Virus record (IMG/VR): IMGVR_UViG_3300032278_002689
Location: 1 to 59,083 of that record
Source: a virus
DNA: 59,083 bases
Strand: one strand, 5' to 3'
This document shows, piece after piece, positions 1-9,613 of the stretch. The position numbers and the translations under genes are program-made. The notes under the pieces are model-generated. The model made no database searches and had not been told where the DNA came from. It worked only from the letters and a program-made list of their open reading frames with translations. How positions within the stretch are numbered: the stretch's first letter is position 1; every line of letters begins with the position of its first letter.

Positions 1-2734
1 AATTTGCAAAAAGTCCTTTTCCGAGAGTTGCTAATCCATTAAAATTATTCATAAATGTATCAAATTTACTTACATCAGGACCCTGAGCAAAAAATACAAC
101 AGCACCAGAATATTTTAAATTATTAAGTTCGCTTAATGCTTTTGGAATACCATCAGGCTCTATTTCTTGATCCTGTATACTTGGTCTTAAAACTTTTCTT
201 TTTACTTTTTTATCTAATCCAGTATAAGGATCTTGTATTACGGTTTCCGACTCAACTGTTTCCAGACTTATTTCATGTACTTTATTTTTTGCAGTTTGTA
301 CTAGTTTTAAAGTCGATAATTGTTTTTTAAACTCCGCAACACCATCTCCACTAAATTGTGCCGTATAAAGACCAGCCGCATTTAATCCTTGCGAAAAAAA
401 TGCAATTAATTGTTGAATTTGATCATTTAATCTTTGTATTGCTTTTATCTGTCTTTCTAAAAATTTTATATATTGATCTATAGATTTAGATATATCTTCA
501 ACTTGTTTTTTGAATTTTTTTATCTGACCAATTGCTTCTTGTATTGTTGATCCATATGCTGGAAATAAATCTGAAATTCTTACATATTTCCAATTAGGAG
601 AAACATTCTTATTTGCTGAATACAATACAAACGGCTGATTAGGAGGTTGGGGTCCTTTGGGATCTTCTGCGGGTATTGTTGTTTGCCAAGAATATACTAC
701 ACCATTTGGGGGATCTATAAATTTTGAAATATCAAAAATATTAAGAAATTCTGTATCAAATGATCCATCATGATTTAAAAATCCCAATTCAAAATCAAGT
801 TTATTCATTGCGGTGGGTCTTGATATTGTAGTTCCCACTTCTTCGGGTGTTGGATAAACAAAAACTTTTTCTTTCGTTAAAGAACTCATATTTTCTATGG
901 GCACACCATTGATTTTAATATTAGCAACATAATAATTTACACCTAATCCTGGAAGTGCATCTAACATTTTTCCGTAATTAAATTGCATTTTACCACCGGT
1001 GAACCATGAAGACTTACTAAATTCATCAGAGAATTCCAGTGGTTTCAAAAATGAATGGGTAATCCTCATTCCTTTTTTAACTCCTGCTAAAAAATTCATA
1101 TATGAAGATACAATATTCTCACTATCATCACCACCCAATAATGTGTTTAATCCTTTATCGAATTGCCCAAACTCATCACTAGCTTCTGAATTTTGACATG
1201 TTTTTCTAATTAGCTGACCTGTTATATTATTGGGTATAATATCTGTTATTAAGTTATCGGCGCTCACTATTGTTCCCCAAAACTGGCCCTCTGTTCTTTC
1301 AACTGGTTTTTCTAATGTATCTGTTCTAAAAATTACATGCTTGGATGGAGAAATGGGCTCTTTTGTAATTGCTCGGACAATTGGTATTGTAGCTGAATTA
1401 ATAGATTTCTGATTTGTTTTTATAAATTCACCTCTGGCGCCTTTTACTTTAACTCTATTGTCTAAAATCATACCCTTCTTAATAACTATTGGATAATGTT
1501 CAATAACTTCAGCAGAAAAACTATTAAATCCTAATACTCCCCCCTCTTGAACAAGCAGGTCGCCTGGTCTAAACATGTTTATTTTTCCACCTACTTTATA
1601 TTTTCCATCATCAAGTCCAATCGTAGGTTTAAAATCCCCACCTTCAAAAAACCACTCTGAATGCTTTTTCGGATCATCATCGAATCCTTTTGATAAAGGC
1701 TCTCCTAGTGAAATTGTTAATACTCTTTCATCAAAAACACCAGGACTATTTTTCCTCATAAAGTCCACTAATTCCTCACCAATAATATCACCAAAATAAT
1801 CAGCAAATGATTGTGCAATTTGAATCACCCCATTTATTGATGGAAGAGCGAACAGCAACATAAATGCTTTATAAGGACCAGATCCAGTTGGCTTATTACT
1901 ATCAGGAGATGATCCTGATAAAGATTCTATGATTTTTCTTACACATTCTTCGGGCGGCAATTCTCTAACAAATAGGTTTTTTTGTGTAAACTTTATGCTG
2001 GAGTGAAGTGAATCTCTTGCAACATCTAAGGCTTGACCAGTAAGTGATTGATCACCAGCAGTTGAAAGACCTTTGGCGGCTTCGAAACTTCCTTGACGAA
2101 GTGCTACTTCTTTCGCTAACTTACGACCGGCGGCGGCTTGTTCAGAATCAGCATAAAAAGGAGTTGTTGAACCTGACCACATTTCTGGATGGAAAAAATT
2201 ACGAATACCCAACATTGTATCATAAACCACATCTTTTGTTTGAAAAGGATATCCATCGGTACCCCTTTCAATTACTTGATCGGGAGTTAGTAAGGTCTCT
2301 CCATTTCTTGTTTCTACAAAAGTACCACGTTCACTAATTTTCAAAGAATTAACATCAATCCCTTTCATAGCGGCGGCAAGTGCAACTATTGATTCATCCA
2401 ATTTATCAGTTTGCAATTGTGAAGGATATGTTCCGTGTTCCCAAGGCCAAACGGTAACACTACCAAATCCTAAACTTTGCATTTCTTCAAGTGCTTCTAT
2501 CAAAGAATCAATAGTCGCAATTAGAGCCTCAGTAAGAGGATTTTTAATCGCCTGTAAAAATAATTTTGTTGCTTGAAAAAATTGAATTAACGTATCTGCA
2601 ACTCTTGAAAATTCAGCGCCAAATGCCGATAATCCCTCTAAAAATGCATTTAAAGCAACTCCCGCTTCACCTGAAAAAGGTGAATTTTTCATTTGTTTTA
2701 AAACAATTTCATTTTCTGATTCAGCTTCAGCCAT
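1..2734 (-). CDS. Large phage structural protein of unknown function, 3' end cut by window edge
   Basis: An open frame runs from ATG at 2734 off the left edge, giving about 911 residues without a stop. The start overlaps the stop of the preceding 55-residue gene in the sequence ATGGCTGA, so translation is probably coupled. I do not recognise the family. The chain looks like a large soluble beta-rich protein. Roughly residues 730-785 are a charged, heptad-like helical stretch that could form a coiled coil. No signal peptide or membrane segment is evident. Its place directly after gp5 and gp27-type hub genes suggests a virion, probably baseplate or tail, component. That role is inferred from context only. 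Confidence 0.75.
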   Translation of the reverse strand, partial: MAEAESENEIVLKQMKNSPFSGEAGVALNAFLEGLSAFGAEFSRVADTLIQFFQATKLFLQAIKNPLTEALIATIDSLIEALEEMQSLGFGSVTVWPWEHGTYPSQLQTDKLDESIVALAAAMKGIDVNSLKISERGTFVETRNGETLLTPDQVIERGTDGYPFQTKDVVYDTMLGIRNFFHPEMWSGSTTPFYADSEQAAAGRKLAKEVALRQGSFEAAKGLSTAGDQSLTGQALDVARDSLHSSIKFTQKNLFVRELPPEECVRKIIESLSGSSPDSNKPTGSGPYKAFMLLFALPSINGVIQIAQSFADYFGDIIGEELVDFMRKNSPGVFDERVLTISLGEPLSKGFDDDPKKHSEWFFEGGDFKPTIGLDDGKYKVGGKINMFRPGDLLVQEGGVLGFNSFSAEVIEHYPIVIKKGMILDNRVKVKGARGEFIKTNQKSINSATIPIVRAITKEPISPSKHVIFRTDTLEKPVERTEGQFWGTIVSADNLITDIIPNNITGQLIRKTCQNSEASDEFGQFDKGLNTLLGGDDSENIVSSYMNFLAGVKKGMRITHSFLKPLEFSDEFSKSSWFTGGKMQFNYGKMLDALPGLGVNYYVANIKINGVPIENMSSLTKEKVFVYPTPEEVGTTISRPTAMNKLDFELGFLNHDGSFDTEFLNIFDISKFIDPPNGVVYSWQTTIPAEDPKGPQPPNQPFVLYSANKNVSPNWKYVRISDLFPAYGSTIQEAIGQIKKFKKQVEDISKSIDQYIKFLERQIKAIQRLNDQIQQLIAFFSQGLNAAGLYTAQFSGDGVAEFKKQLSTLKLVQTAKNKVHEISLETVESETVIQDPYTGLDKKVKRKVLRPSIQDQEIEPDGIPKALSELNNLKYSGAVVFFAQGPDVSKFDTFMNNFNGLATLGKGLFAN

Positions 2735-2894
2735 TATTTTCCGTTTCTTTTAATTGTTTTTTAGAACTATCTAATTCACTCTTTAAAAATGTTAAATAAT
2801 CATTATTAAAATTTAAAACCTTATCTAAAAGTTCTAACATATTTCCATTAATTACTGGTTTTTGTTCTAAAATAATTTCTTCTTCTTTATTCAT
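2727..2894 (-). CDS. Small coupled gene between gp5-like and the large structural gene (55 aa)
   Basis: This short frame fills the gap between its neighbours. ATG at 2894 overlaps the gp5-like stop as ATGA, and its TGA at 2727-2729 overlaps the next start by eight bases. The product begins MNKEEEIILEQK and is 55 residues, charged and mostly helical in appearance, with a leucine/phenylalanine-containing middle and a lysine/glutamate tail. No family is recognised. The tight overlaps at both ends are the main evidence that it is real. It could be a small assembly factor or hub accessory protein, but that is a guess. Confidence 0.65.
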   Translation of the reverse strand: MNKEEEIILEQKPVINGNMLELLDKVLNFNNDYLTFLKSELDSSKKQLKETENNG

Positions 2895-4906
2895 TTTTTA
2901 AACACCATATCTATTTCTGTATCAAATTCAAGAAATTGATCCAAATTAATGATACTAGAAGTTGGCCCCACAGGCGTGACTAAAGACATATTTTTTAATG
3001 CCTTCGATAATTTTTTTAATAAAGTATGAACATCAGATTGTGCCGCTGTTATAGAAACATGTCCCGCAGTATCTATTTTCATAGCGCCATTTTTATTTTT
3101 AAGTTCGATGTCTGTACCAGCATCAACAGAAAAATTTGTTCCTGCACTTTGTGCAATTGCTCCTATTTCAGCCACTGCTTTAATATTTCCGAATTTAGTA
3201 TTAAGATCCATTCCAGCTATATTTAATTCTAAAGATGATGAGCCTCCAGCAGGTCCACTATGTAATTGAATCGGCATAGCAGGAGTTGTAGCTTCAAGAG
3301 TAATTGGTCCAAAAGTACATTGTTTCGACATGCCATAAGCAGGTGCTCCTGTTACTATTTCAGATGAGCTTATTCCAACTGTTTCTTCAGATTTTCCACC
3401 TATAGACATTTTATAATTTCCTGCAACGGCTGGACCGAAATTTGTACACACTAATTCTAAATCTCCAGTATCGACAGCATACGATTCTGCTATTTGTTTG
3501 ACAGACTTATTCCCATCTCCCATTTCAACGCCCATTTTTTGAACCAACATTGATGATTCGCCTGGATCTTTTGATGTTCCCTTAACTATAAGATTTCTTG
3601 CTGAAATAACCATATCACCATCTTTTAGATCGATATTATAATTTCCGCTCTTAATTTCTAAACCCACATCACCAGCTCCATCAAAAAGTATTTTACTGGC
3701 ACCTCCTCCTCTAGAATTATAAACATGATTCATTGATCCTTCAATATGTTTTACTTCATCACCATAAACATGAGAATGAACATCTGCATCACAAAGAAAA
3801 TAAGACTTGCCCACAACATTATCAATTCTAGAACCATCTGGTAAAAATTCAAGAAAACTTTGAGTTCTGTGTAACAATCTAATTCTTTCAGCCCCTGGAG
3901 AATCATCTAATTCAAATAAATGTCCACTTTCAGTATATGTAACATGATTATAAGGATATTCAGGATTAAATCCATCTGGTGGTATTCCCCATTCATCACC
4001 CAGAGCTTTCTTAATTCCTTTATGTAAATTCCCCTGAGTTGCGCTTAAACTGGCTGTAATTCTATGAGCCTTCATAATAATTTGGGACTGAGGATGAACA
4101 GTAGAATGTGGTGTAGGCGTTACCCCTGCTTCATGTTTTCTTAAAAATTTTATTCTATTTAAACCAAGCAAAGTCGTTGATGGTAAAGACATAAGTGGCA
4201 CACCACTATTATCAAATATCATTCTATTTTCATCAGGATGTCTAGAATAAAGTTGAGAAACTAACAACGGTGCATTGTTTGCTTTAACGGGCTCCGTCTC
4301 CGGCAATGCTGTTTCAGGTTTCTTATAAACATTTGCTTGAATTTTAGATTCATCTTCATTTTTTCCAAACCATAATTTTCCACCTTTCATTGGAGTTTCA
4401 CCAGCGAATTCATAAGTTGTCGGTTCAAAATATTGAGAATGTTCTATAACTTTTGCAGGCATACCTGAATTAAATCTATCAATATAAAGAGGAGGATAGG
4501 GAGCATTTAATCTTTCTTCAATTGATCTAGAATCATTAAATCCTTTATCGGGATTTGAAAAATTTTCAGGAATACCACCAGATGTTCCTAAAATAACTGG
4601 TTCTTGTCCTTCTCTTCCATCTCTAAAAAAACCAAATACATGAGTACCTTCTACTAATCCAGTAGGAGTAGAACCAATTCCAGATATTGCCGCTGATGTT
4701 ATTGATTGAATAACATCTGCCCAAGGAAGGTCTTCTGTAGGTATTAGTAATTTATCATCTGTATGAAATCCAATACATCTTACTTTAACTCTTCCAAGAA
4801 AAAGTGGATCTTTTCTATCTTCTACAACACCATAGAACCAGACAAAACCCTCCGTTCCCATAAAATCTCTAGTATCACTACTGTTTAAAATATTTGAACT
4901 ATTCAT
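2891..4906 (-). CDS. 5: Baseplate central hub/spike protein, gp5-like without lysozyme domain
   Basis: The 671-residue product has an N-terminal OB-fold of the T4 gp5 type: roughly residues 20-115, with FYGVVEDRKDPLFLGRVKVR and a later GTHVFGFFRDG segment. A long middle follows, then a C-terminal region (about 340-640) of repetitive short beta segments such as DVGLEIKSGNYNIDLKDGD, typical of a VgrG/gp5-like beta-helix spike. I see no lysozyme domain between the OB-fold and the helix, where T4 gp5 has its E-D-T muramidase. The protein should cap the tail tube and puncture the outer membrane. It overlaps the gp27-like gene by four bases, matching the gp5-gp27 partnership in the hub. The start is supported by the ATGA overlap. 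Confidence 0.8.
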   Translation of the reverse strand: MNSSNILNSSDTRDFMGTEGFVWFYGVVEDRKDPLFLGRVKVRCIGFHTDDKLLIPTEDLPWADVIQSITSAAISGIGSTPTGLVEGTHVFGFFRDGREGQEPVILGTSGGIPENFSNPDKGFNDSRSIEERLNAPYPPLYIDRFNSGMPAKVIEHSQYFEPTTYEFAGETPMKGGKLWFGKNEDESKIQANVYKKPETALPETEPVKANNAPLLVSQLYSRHPDENRMIFDNSGVPLMSLPSTTLLGLNRIKFLRKHEAGVTPTPHSTVHPQSQIIMKAHRITASLSATQGNLHKGIKKALGDEWGIPPDGFNPEYPYNHVTYTESGHLFELDDSPGAERIRLLHRTQSFLEFLPDGSRIDNVVGKSYFLCDADVHSHVYGDEVKHIEGSMNHVYNSRGGGASKILFDGAGDVGLEIKSGNYNIDLKDGDMVISARNLIVKGTSKDPGESSMLVQKMGVEMGDGNKSVKQIAESYAVDTGDLELVCTNFGPAVAGNYKMSIGGKSEETVGISSSEIVTGAPAYGMSKQCTFGPITLEATTPAMPIQLHSGPAGGSSSLELNIAGMDLNTKFGNIKAVAEIGAIAQSAGTNFSVDAGTDIELKNKNGAMKIDTAGHVSITAAQSDVHTLLKKLSKALKNMSLVTPVGPTSSIINLDQFLEFDTEIDMVFKK

Positions 4907-6561
4907 ATATTATCTCTTTCATCTGCTTCTTTCTTCGCATCATCAAAAGTTTGTTCAGACTCAAATTCCACCTTTCCTAATCTAGTAAACAATGTATCTT
5001 TTGCTAATTCCAGGGTTGTTAGATAACTATTGCCATGTACTACTGCATGTTGAACTTTCGTTATCAAATATAATCCTGTATAAAAAGAATGCTGTTCATC
5101 TGGATAATAATTTGAAGGATATTTTAGTTCTATTATTTCACCAATAACTCTATTATGATCACCTGGTATTGTTATTTGCGTTATTATATTTTTAATTTGT
5201 CTTGATTGAGAATAACTTTGTATCAACCATCTCTCCACTTGTTTATCTACAGAAATAGCACCTTTATCATTTTCTGTCATAATATTTTGTAATAACTTTG
5301 TAATCATTTTTTCATTATGCTGAAAATTTGTTGATGCATATTTATAAAATGTTTCGGATTTATCTACTCCATAATGGGCCTCGTTTGTTAATGGATTAGT
5401 TGTTCCACCAACATGTCTAAAATTTGAAAATTGGTCATAATAATCATATTCATAATAAGTTACTTTATGATTTGCTTTATATAATTTGTTAGTAAATCTC
5501 ACATCTTCATCTCCCGCTGGAATATATGGAGTAGAAGATGATTGATGTATAGTACCGATTCTTTGAGTTGTTGGATCATAAGTCAACAATCTTCCCGAAT
5601 ACATTCCTTCAATTAAATTATTTAAAACATTAAAAGTAGATTGTAATTTGTATCGAACAACCGTAAATTCTTTTTGAGCTACTGTGGAATTTATAATTTC
5701 GGCTGGTCGTATTACATAAGAAACCATTGGTATTTCAACTGATGATGCCTGTGCCGCCTTCTTGATTCTTAAAGCCTTTTGAAGACCATAATCCATGCCA
5801 GTTTCTTCTAATGCTGTTATATCTGAATCTTCAATGTCAGCAGGAGACTGGGTTATTAAAGGATGTAACAAGTCAGACAATGTTTTAAAATAAAAACCAA
5901 ATTTATTCTCATAAAATATAAATTTTCCAAAATTTGCAGTTTTTTCTCTTTGTAGCATTTCAACATTTGAAGCAACAGATTTTTTAACAACCATATCTAT
6001 TGCTTGAAAAGGTCTTACTGTAGGAAATACAAAATGCATTCCATAAAAAGTTCCATCTGTACCACCCTTTTTGTCAAAATGTAAATCTTTTACATGGTTA
6101 ACAAAAGAATCTGATGCTATATACTTCTCATATATGTCTTCAACAATATCAGATCCCAACCAAGATTTATATGATCTTGATACTCTATTTCTTAAATTTG
6201 CAATAAACTCATCTGAACAAAAATCCAATACATAAAATCTAGTAGTACCCTCTTCTATAGTAGCGGATCTTTTAACAATTGTAAATTCAGCATCCCAATC
6301 TGGTCCCTCCAGTAATTTATTTTTTAACTCTATACGTATTCTTTCTTGTCCAATAAGAGGAATTCTTTCATCTAGTCCAGAGACATCAAATATTTTTACA
6401 TCACCAATTATAACATTACTTTCAAATAAAGATTCAGTTAATGTAAATCCTGCAATTGCTGAATTATTATCAGAATCGATTACATATGGTACTCCTTTAT
6501 AGTTTGTAATAGTTATTTTCCAGTTTGATTCGGTACTAAAATTGGAAAGGTCTTCTGACAT
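4903..6561 (-). CDS. Baseplate hub protein, gp27-like
   Basis: The product is 552 residues. The segment NLRNRVSRSYKSWLGSDIVE, followed by a short helix ending in YEKYI, resembles hub proteins of the gp27/gpD group of contractile tails, as does the position next to the gp5-like gene. In such hubs a trimer of this protein joins the tail tube to the spike. The C-terminal part (about 440-530) reads like the second tube-like domain, with a conserved turn near GLYLITKVQHAV. An AGGAT sequence lies upstream of the ATG. The gp27 name is by position and general resemblance. Sequence similarity to T4 gp27 itself is not evident by eye. Confidence 0.55.
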   Translation of the reverse strand: MSEDLSNFSTESNWKITITNYKGVPYVIDSDNNSAIAGFTLTESLFESNVIIGDVKIFDVSGLDERIPLIGQERIRIELKNKLLEGPDWDAEFTIVKRSATIEEGTTRFYVLDFCSDEFIANLRNRVSRSYKSWLGSDIVEDIYEKYIASDSFVNHVKDLHFDKKGGTDGTFYGMHFVFPTVRPFQAIDMVVKKSVASNVEMLQREKTANFGKFIFYENKFGFYFKTLSDLLHPLITQSPADIEDSDITALEETGMDYGLQKALRIKKAAQASSVEIPMVSYVIRPAEIINSTVAQKEFTVVRYKLQSTFNVLNNLIEGMYSGRLLTYDPTTQRIGTIHQSSSTPYIPAGDEDVRFTNKLYKANHKVTYYEYDYYDQFSNFRHVGGTTNPLTNEAHYGVDKSETFYKYASTNFQHNEKMITKLLQNIMTENDKGAISVDKQVERWLIQSYSQSRQIKNIITQITIPGDHNRVIGEIIELKYPSNYYPDEQHSFYTGLYLITKVQHAVVHGNSYLTTLELAKDTLFTRLGKVEFESEQTFDDAKKEADERDNI

Positions 6562-6572
6562 ATTATATCCTA

Positions 6573-7151
6573 TTAACTAGCATAAATGCTTCTTAACTCA
6601 TTCATAATCTGTTTGGAATAAGTATTTTCTATTAAAATTATTTCTTTTTTCTCATTATTTTTCATAATTTCATAATCATAATTGTATATTATTTTTCTTT
6701 CTGTCTCTCCAAGAGCATCATATGTTTCTTCATTAATGATTACAGTTTTTTCCAAAATTTTACCAGTATCCGCCGTTTTATTAGAACCACTTCTTAATAT
6801 TTGCTCATAATGATGGATTTCTATTCTTGCAGAATCAAGCGATCCATACTTTTCTTTAATAAAATTTACCAGATCATCTCCAAATAAAGGCCAATCATAT
6901 AAAGGATCTTGAATTTGATTTGCTAAAAATATTAAATAGGTATAATCTGAAGACCCATAATATTGTTGTGCTATAATATCGGGTCTTTCGTGTTCTTTTA
7001 TTCGATATGGATGATATGAAGAAATATTTTTTAAAACTTCATTATTTACATTTACTCTAGACAATAAACTTGTTGCAAGTGTTCCTCTAACAGGTTTAAC
7101 TTTATCCATATTATAAAAAAATGTTTTATAATTTTTAAAAAATTCTGACAT
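6573..7151 (-). CDS. 53: Baseplate wedge subunit gp53
   Basis: The 192-residue product matches the gp53 pattern. A Y-x-I-x-x-x-ERPDIIAQQYYGSSDY segment (about residues 50-70, LysM-like) leads into FLANQIQDPLYDWPL, then a FIKEKYGS helix and the IHHYE motif near residue 112. gp53 clamps neighbouring wedges to the hub during T4 baseplate assembly. Length is close to T4 gp53 (about 196). The ATG overlaps the previous stop as TAATG, and a GGAGGA ribosome-binding sequence sits eight bases upstream inside the end of the gp48-like gene, so the start is well fixed. Confidence 0.87.
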   Translation of the reverse strand: MSEFFKNYKTFFYNMDKVKPVRGTLATSLLSRVNVNNEVLKNISSYHPYRIKEHERPDIIAQQYYGSSDYTYLIFLANQIQDPLYDWPLFGDDLVNFIKEKYGSLDSARIEIHHYEQILRSGSNKTADTGKILEKTVIINEETYDALGETERKIIYNYDYEIMKNNEKKEIILIENTYSKQIMNELRSIYAS

Positions 7152-8248
7152 TAATAATCCTCCGCATGTGATCTATCAAGGGTAAAGTTTTCTTTAAATT
7201 GAAGCTGTAAGCCTATTGTTGTCGGTAATCCATTTTCTTCAAAAAATTTAGGCGAATATTTTGTTTTAAGTGATACTAAAAAAGAATTTCCTATACGATG
7301 CAAATATGTATTTTCTTTCATATTACTATAAAATTGAATTCTATAAGAATTAGGAAAAGAAAAGAAAGCGGAATTCATTTTATTCGAAATCTTTAATGTT
7401 GTTTTTTTAGCACTATCAAAACCTGGATGTCCTGGTGACATGTTTTGTCTATCATATGACACTACTTCACTCTCGGGATCCTTATTTTCTAGGTTTATCT
7501 GATTCAATCCTGGTAGCATTCCATATTTTAAATTTGCTATAATTTTCATAAGTGTTTCAGATTCAATCGCAGATTTAGGATTAAATTCAAAAGCAAAAGA
7601 ATGTTCTCGTAATTTTTTTATTCCTGTAAATATAAGAGAAGTATATGGATTTCTTGCCTCCCTCATAGACATAGATGCTATTTGCTCTCCTTTTGCACTT
7701 GAAGGAGCTAATGATCCAAAGGCACTTACTACATTAAATTTAATTCTATTTGCAAAATCTCCTCTAAAATCATCACTATTATAATATGGCTCAACTTGTT
7801 TCACTACATCATCTTTCATTCTTCCATAAAAATCCAATGTATTTGATAGAAAACCACCGCTCCCTTCATTTGCAAAACTAGCATAATTTTCTCTTAAATC
7901 ATCTGTTATTTGTTGTGCATTTTGGGATAAAATGTCTCCAAAAATACCCAAATTCACATCAGAATAATCTGCAGAATATTGTGTTTTTAATGAACCAACA
8001 GGCAAGTGTAAAATAAAACTTTTGCCTCGGTCATAAAAATGACTTGATTCATTACCAGAAGTAACTCCTTCCATACCAGTCTGCCCATTAAATGCATCAT
8101 TACCTTTAGAGGGTGGATTGAATATTAATTCTGATATTATCATAAAATGTTGCAACCCTTTAGTTGTAGCAATGCCCTTGGGATATTCAAATCTTTTTTC
8201 ACCTGTTAATTTATTTAAAGAGCTACTCGGATCTGTTGATCTGGTCAT
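7151..8248 (-). CDS. 48: Baseplate tail-tube cap/initiator protein, gp48-like
   Basis: The 365-residue product is close in length to T4 gp48. It shares a core pattern with the next gene upstream: NPY, then a short stretch, a basic residue before F-x-F-x-F-x-P, then ES-x-x-(I/M)-x-x-I and a (G)MLPG turn (here NPYTSLIFTGIKK...REHSFAFEFNPKSAIES, about residues 200-235). Such paired proteins form the platform on the hub from which tube polymerisation starts. The start lies two bases after the upstream stop, with a GGAGGA ribosome-binding sequence overlapping the end of that gene. The choice between gp48 and gp54 rests on length and order. Confidence 0.7.
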   Translation of the reverse strand: MTRSTDPSSSLNKLTGEKRFEYPKGIATTKGLQHFMIISELIFNPPSKGNDAFNGQTGMEGVTSGNESSHFYDRGKSFILHLPVGSLKTQYSADYSDVNLGIFGDILSQNAQQITDDLRENYASFANEGSGGFLSNTLDFYGRMKDDVVKQVEPYYNSDDFRGDFANRIKFNVVSAFGSLAPSSAKGEQIASMSMREARNPYTSLIFTGIKKLREHSFAFEFNPKSAIESETLMKIIANLKYGMLPGLNQINLENKDPESEVVSYDRQNMSPGHPGFDSAKKTTLKISNKMNSAFFSFPNSYRIQFYSNMKENTYLHRIGNSFLVSLKTKYSPKFFEENGLPTTIGLQLQFKENFTLDRSHAEDY

Positions 8249-8249
8249 A

Positions 8250-9140
8250 TTATCCTCCGCTCAACTTATACATAGCACCATAATCTTCAAAACATCTTTC
8301 TCTAGTATAAATCTCAGTTTCTTTAACTGTTATATTTAATGTAGCAGTTAATGGTGCATTTGTTCTTTTAAAGAAAGTGGGATTTACCGTTCCTGCTGAA
8401 TAATCAATTGTAAAATTCTGTATAACTGCTTTTCGAATTTTTATTAACTTATCCTTATTTGTTTTACTATAATTTCCAGTTGTGGGAAAAAATGAAATAT
8501 TAACTTTATCGGGCATTTTTAAAATACCTGTACTTTGAGAAGACATTTCATCAGTCTGTCTTGTTCTTACTTTTTCGGGCAACATTGCATTTTTAAAAGT
8601 TTCAATAATTTCTTTTATGATATTACTTTCGGTAGAATTTTTAGGTATAAGAATAAAAGAAAAAGAAAATTCTCTAAATCCTACACTATTAAATACATTT
8701 GTAATATAAGGATTTTGTATTGTATTTAATCCCTTTGCGGCTCCGGCCTTTAAACCAGGAGTTCCACTTAATACTACATCTGTGGCTATTCTGGCAAAGG
8801 TTCCTGAATTAAAAGAAGATAATCCTGTTTTTGCAATATTCGATAAACGATCTATGCTTATATTTCCTGCTGAAGCCCCTACTGCGATTGCACCAACAAC
8901 ATCAAATTCAACATTATCATATTTTACATTAATAGCATCATTTATTTCTGGAAAAGGCAACACTACACAAGAACTAATTTCTGATTTCCCCCCCTTAATA
9001 GTAATAAATTCAAATAAACAAAATTTTCTTGCTTCTGGTTCTTTCGCAGGAGATCCAAGATTTTCTGGAAATCTATGGATAGGAACACCTGTTCTTGCAT
9101 TAATTACACTTTTTATTTTAGTTTCTGCATCTGTAGACAT
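8250..9140 (-). CDS. 54: Baseplate tail-tube junction protein, gp54-like
   Basis: The 296-residue product is shorter than its neighbour and shares its core: NPYITNVFNSVGFREFSFSF, then IPKNSTES and NAMLPEKVR (about residues 142-195). This fits gp54, which together with gp48 caps the hub and nucleates tail tube and sheath growth. It is the first gene of the leftward baseplate block. AAGGAG lies a few bases before the ATG, and a GCTAAATAT promoter-like motif lies 20 bases further upstream in the 29-base divergent gap. Downstream genes run 54-48-53-27-5, probably one transcript. Confidence 0.68.
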   Translation of the reverse strand: MSTDAETKIKSVINARTGVPIHRFPENLGSPAKEPEARKFCLFEFITIKGGKSEISSCVVLPFPEINDAINVKYDNVEFDVVGAIAVGASAGNISIDRLSNIAKTGLSSFNSGTFARIATDVVLSGTPGLKAGAAKGLNTIQNPYITNVFNSVGFREFSFSFILIPKNSTESNIIKEIIETFKNAMLPEKVRTRQTDEMSSQSTGILKMPDKVNISFFPTTGNYSKTNKDKLIKIRKAVIQNFTIDYSAGTVNPTFFKRTNAPLTATLNITVKETEIYTRERCFEDYGAMYKLSGG

Positions 9141-9160
9141 TATACTCCTTGTTATACATA

Positions 9161-9169
9161 ATATTTAGC
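9161..9169 (-). promoter_or_regulatory. Putative late-promoter motif for the leftward baseplate operon
   Basis: On the minus strand this reads GCTAAATAT. It shares the TAAATA core with the T4 late promoter TATAAATA. If it works like a T4 late promoter, the transcript would start about six bases past the motif, giving a leader of about 16 bases that contains the AAGGAG of the gp54-like gene. The same GCTAAATA string occurs at two other structural-gene junctions here. Function is inferred. Confidence 0.5.
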
Positions 9170-9613
9170 ATGAGTTACAAAGGAAAATATAAAATAAAGA
9201 ATTTGGAGAAATATAAAGGAGATCCTACTAAGATAACTTACCGTTCTTTATGGGAAAAAAAATTCATGAATTATTGTGAAGGAAATCCCATGGTTATTGA
9301 ATGGTCAAGTGAAGAAATAGTTGTGCCTTATAAATCTCCTATAGATAAAAGAATACACAGATATTTTCCTGATTTTTGGATTAAGATAAAAAGGAAAAAC
9401 GGTTTAACAGAATGTATTCTTATAGAAGTCAAACCCAAAAAACAAACATCGCCCCCCAAAAAACCCAAAAGAGTAACAAGAAAAACAAACAAAAAATATT
9501 TATCTGAAGTATACACATTTGGTGTAAATGAAGCAAAATGGAAAGCGGCTACAGAGTTTTGTAAAAACAGAAAGTGGAGATTTAAAATCATTACAGAAGA
9601 TCATCTTTTTTAG
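9170..9613 (+). CDS. 4: Head completion nuclease gp4
   Basis: The product (147 residues from this start) has the layout of a PD-(D/E)xK nuclease. YRSLWEKKFMNYC is near residue 24, a WSSEEIVVPY strand follows, then RYFPDFWI with P67-D68, and ILIEVKPK with E86 and K88. T4 gp4 acts in head completion before tail joining and has this length. A longer frame begins at 9149, but its extra residues (MLYIIFS) look non-homologous and run into the divergent promoter. MSYKGKYKIKNLEKY is the more natural start. Neither start has a clear ribosome-binding site. It opens the rightward structural block. Confidence 0.8.
   Translation: MSYKGKYKIKNLEKYKGDPTKITYRSLWEKKFMNYCEGNPMVIEWSSEEIVVPYKSPIDKRIHRYFPDFWIKIKRKNGLTECILIEVKPKKQTSPPKKPKRVTRKTNKKYLSEVYTFGVNEAKWKAATEFCKNRKWRFKIITEDHLF

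Noticed and set aside
136-2799. Several plus-strand frames over the first 2.8 kb
   Set aside because: The minus strand has one continuous 911-codon frame with normal phage composition, so these are its antisense shadows.
5330-5350. TATAAATA on the minus strand inside the gp27-like gene
   Set aside because: Such octamers are expected by chance many times in DNA this rich in A and T, and this one lies in coding sequence.
8782-9168. 128-residue plus-strand frame opposite the gp54-like gene
   Set aside because: It is a frame shadow of a clearly recognised gene on the other strand, with no ribosome-binding site or family pattern.
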